Source: JBOFSR01 sp051651645
GTDB taxonomy: Bacteria > Spirochaetota > Spirochaetia > Treponematales > Treponemataceae
NCBI GenBank assembly: GCA_051651645.1
Contig: JBOFSR010000115.1
Span: 1 to 22,246 of the forward strand
Length of the DNA: 22,246 nt
Direction: 5' to 3'
The notes beneath the pieces are model-generated. The model did not search any database and had not been told where the DNA came from. It saw only the letters and a list, made by a program, of their open reading frames with translations. Shown here piece by piece: positions 21,514 to 22,246 of the stretch (position 1 is the first letter of the stretch; every line of letters begins with the position of its first letter). Position numbers and translations under genes: made by a program.

Positions 21514-22133
21514 GCTGAAACTCCTTTAGAAGATTTTTTTTTCTCAAGGCATGATTTTAAAAGCATATTTAAAGAAATAAATAAGCCAAAAACAAAAAAT
21601 CCACCAGGAGGAGCTGAGAAAAACCCGATTGTATATTCTTCAGGAATAATTCTCATGTCAAAAAGTGTGCCTGTTCCAACAAGCTCGCGAACAAACGAAA
21701 TGCCAACCAAAACCCACGTATAGCCAATTCCCATTCCTAATGCATCCAAAATACTGCTTGGAATGCTTTGTTTTGAGGCAAAAGATTCAACTCGTCCCAT
21801 AATGATACAGTTTACAACGATCAATGGAATGAAAACACCGAGCGACTTTGACAAAGAAGGAAGGTAGGCTTGCATCAAAAGATCGACAATCGTTGTAAAA
21901 GACGCAATGACAATGATAAAAATTGGAATACGAACGCCGCTTGGTATAATTTTTTTACACAAGCTGATGATAATTTCACTCATCACAATGACAAAAATCA
22001 TTGCAGCCCCCATCCCCAAACCATTCATAACCTTGCCCGTTACTGCAAGAGCCGAGCACAATCCAATCATCAAGGCAACAAGAGGATTTTCTCGTACTAT
22101 TCCATTGCTAAAAATTCTTAATTTACTTTGCAT
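21510..22133 (-). CDS. rnfE: Rnf complex membrane subunit RnfE
   Basis: A 207-aa, six-helix membrane protein of the RnfE/NqrD family. The N-terminal part reads ENPLVALMIGLCSALAVTGK and the second repeat has PLIVVNCIIMGRVESFA, again supplying one membrane Cys from each half. VRELVGTGTLFD and the Lys-rich C-terminus (LEKKKSSKGVSA) are typical. AGGGG lies 5 nt before the ATG. It starts 8 nt after the rnfG stop. With RnfA it forms the pseudo-symmetric membrane core through which electrons cross the membrane, coupled to Na+ or H+ movement in the complex. Confidence 0.95.
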   Translation of the reverse strand: MQSKLRIFSNGIVRENPLVALMIGLCSALAVTGKVMNGLGMGAAMIFVIVMSEIIISLCKKIIPSGVRIPIFIIVIASFTTIVDLLMQAYLPSLSKSLGVFIPLIVVNCIIMGRVESFASKQSIPSSILDALGMGIGYTWVLVGISFVRELVGTGTLFDMRIIPEEYTIGFFSAPPGGFFVFGLFISLNMLLKSCLEKKKSSKGVSA

Positions 22134-22141
22134 GAAAACCC

Positions 22142-22246
22142 CTATTTATTTAATTGATAATTTTCTGAACCAGCAGGAGCTGGATCGCCATCATAATTTT
22201 GTGCAAGATAATCAGCTGCAGCATAACCGCCAATTTTTACAAAATC
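22142..22246 (-). CDS. rnfG: C-terminal end of probable RnfG (cut by the window edge)
   Basis: An open frame of 34 codons plus TAG enters from the right edge and ends 8 nt before rnfE. The visible residues (for example VKIGGYAAADYLAQNYDGD) are too few for identification by motif. The name is inferred from the usual order rnfC-D-G-E-A-B. RnfG is a membrane-anchored flavoprotein with covalently bound FMN; the flavin-binding motif would lie outside the window. Confidence 0.6.
   Translation of the reverse strand, partial: DFVKIGGYAAADYLAQNYDGDPAPAGSENYQLNK

Noticed and set aside
1..22246. CRISPR array, insertion sequence or prophage
   Set aside because: I found no regularly spaced direct repeats, no transposase or integrase frame and no phage structural gene. 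All sizeable frames belong to the genes listed or are shadows of them.

Overview
The window reads as a low-GC spirochaete chromosome, most likely Treponema or a close relative. The main evidence is a pair of FlaB-type core flagellins followed by FlaG and FliD, together with an rnf operon of the type known in Treponema. This assignment comes from gene content and protein motifs, not from a database comparison.

Layout. (1) 1-4760, minus strand: a flagellar filament locus in transcription order flaB (3790-4650), flaB (2625-3479), flaG and fliD. The first flaB has a good sigma-28 promoter. Both flaB leaders carry a hairpin that presents GGA in its loop, followed 24-25 nt later by a GGA-containing Shine-Dalgarno (SD). 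The spacer between the two flaB genes is packed with nested inverted repeats. (2) 4794-4960, minus: a tRNA-Lys(UUU) with its own consensus promoter and intrinsic terminator. (3) 5069-8617, minus: a stand-alone 2Fe-2S/molybdopterin hydroxylase of the xanthine dehydrogenase family, and a hemolysin III/TrhA-type membrane protein starting at TTG. (4) 8767-12904, minus: a fatty-acid initiation and elongation operon fabH-fabD-fabG-fabF with a consensus promoter, but no acpP. (5) 12967-14238, minus: serS. It is divergent from (6) 14360-20003, plus: nadE, a GT9 glycosyltransferase, gmhA, hldE and gmhB, tightly packed and partly overlapping. (7) A strong bidirectional terminator at 20044-20088 separates this from (8) 20110-22246, minus: the end of an rnf operon (rnfG end, rnfE, rnfA, rnfB).

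How the genes work together. Region 1 supplies filament subunits, cap and length-control protein for periplasmic flagella, probably with CsrA-type translational control of both flagellins. Region 4 starts and elongates fatty acids. Region 6 encodes all steps from sedoheptulose 7-phosphate to ADP-D-glycero-beta-D-manno-heptose plus one heptosyltransferase-like enzyme, which is notable for a treponeme-like organism. Region 8 encodes part of a membrane ferredoxin:NAD+ oxidoreductase that couples to an ion gradient.

The less ordinary signals are in non-coding DNA: the paired GGA hairpins in the flagellin leaders, the multibranch structures between the flagellin genes, and the -10 elements of the divergent serS and nadE genes, both exactly 6 nt before the ATG with no SD, which predicts leaderless mRNAs. 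I see no insertion sequence, CRISPR array or phage gene.
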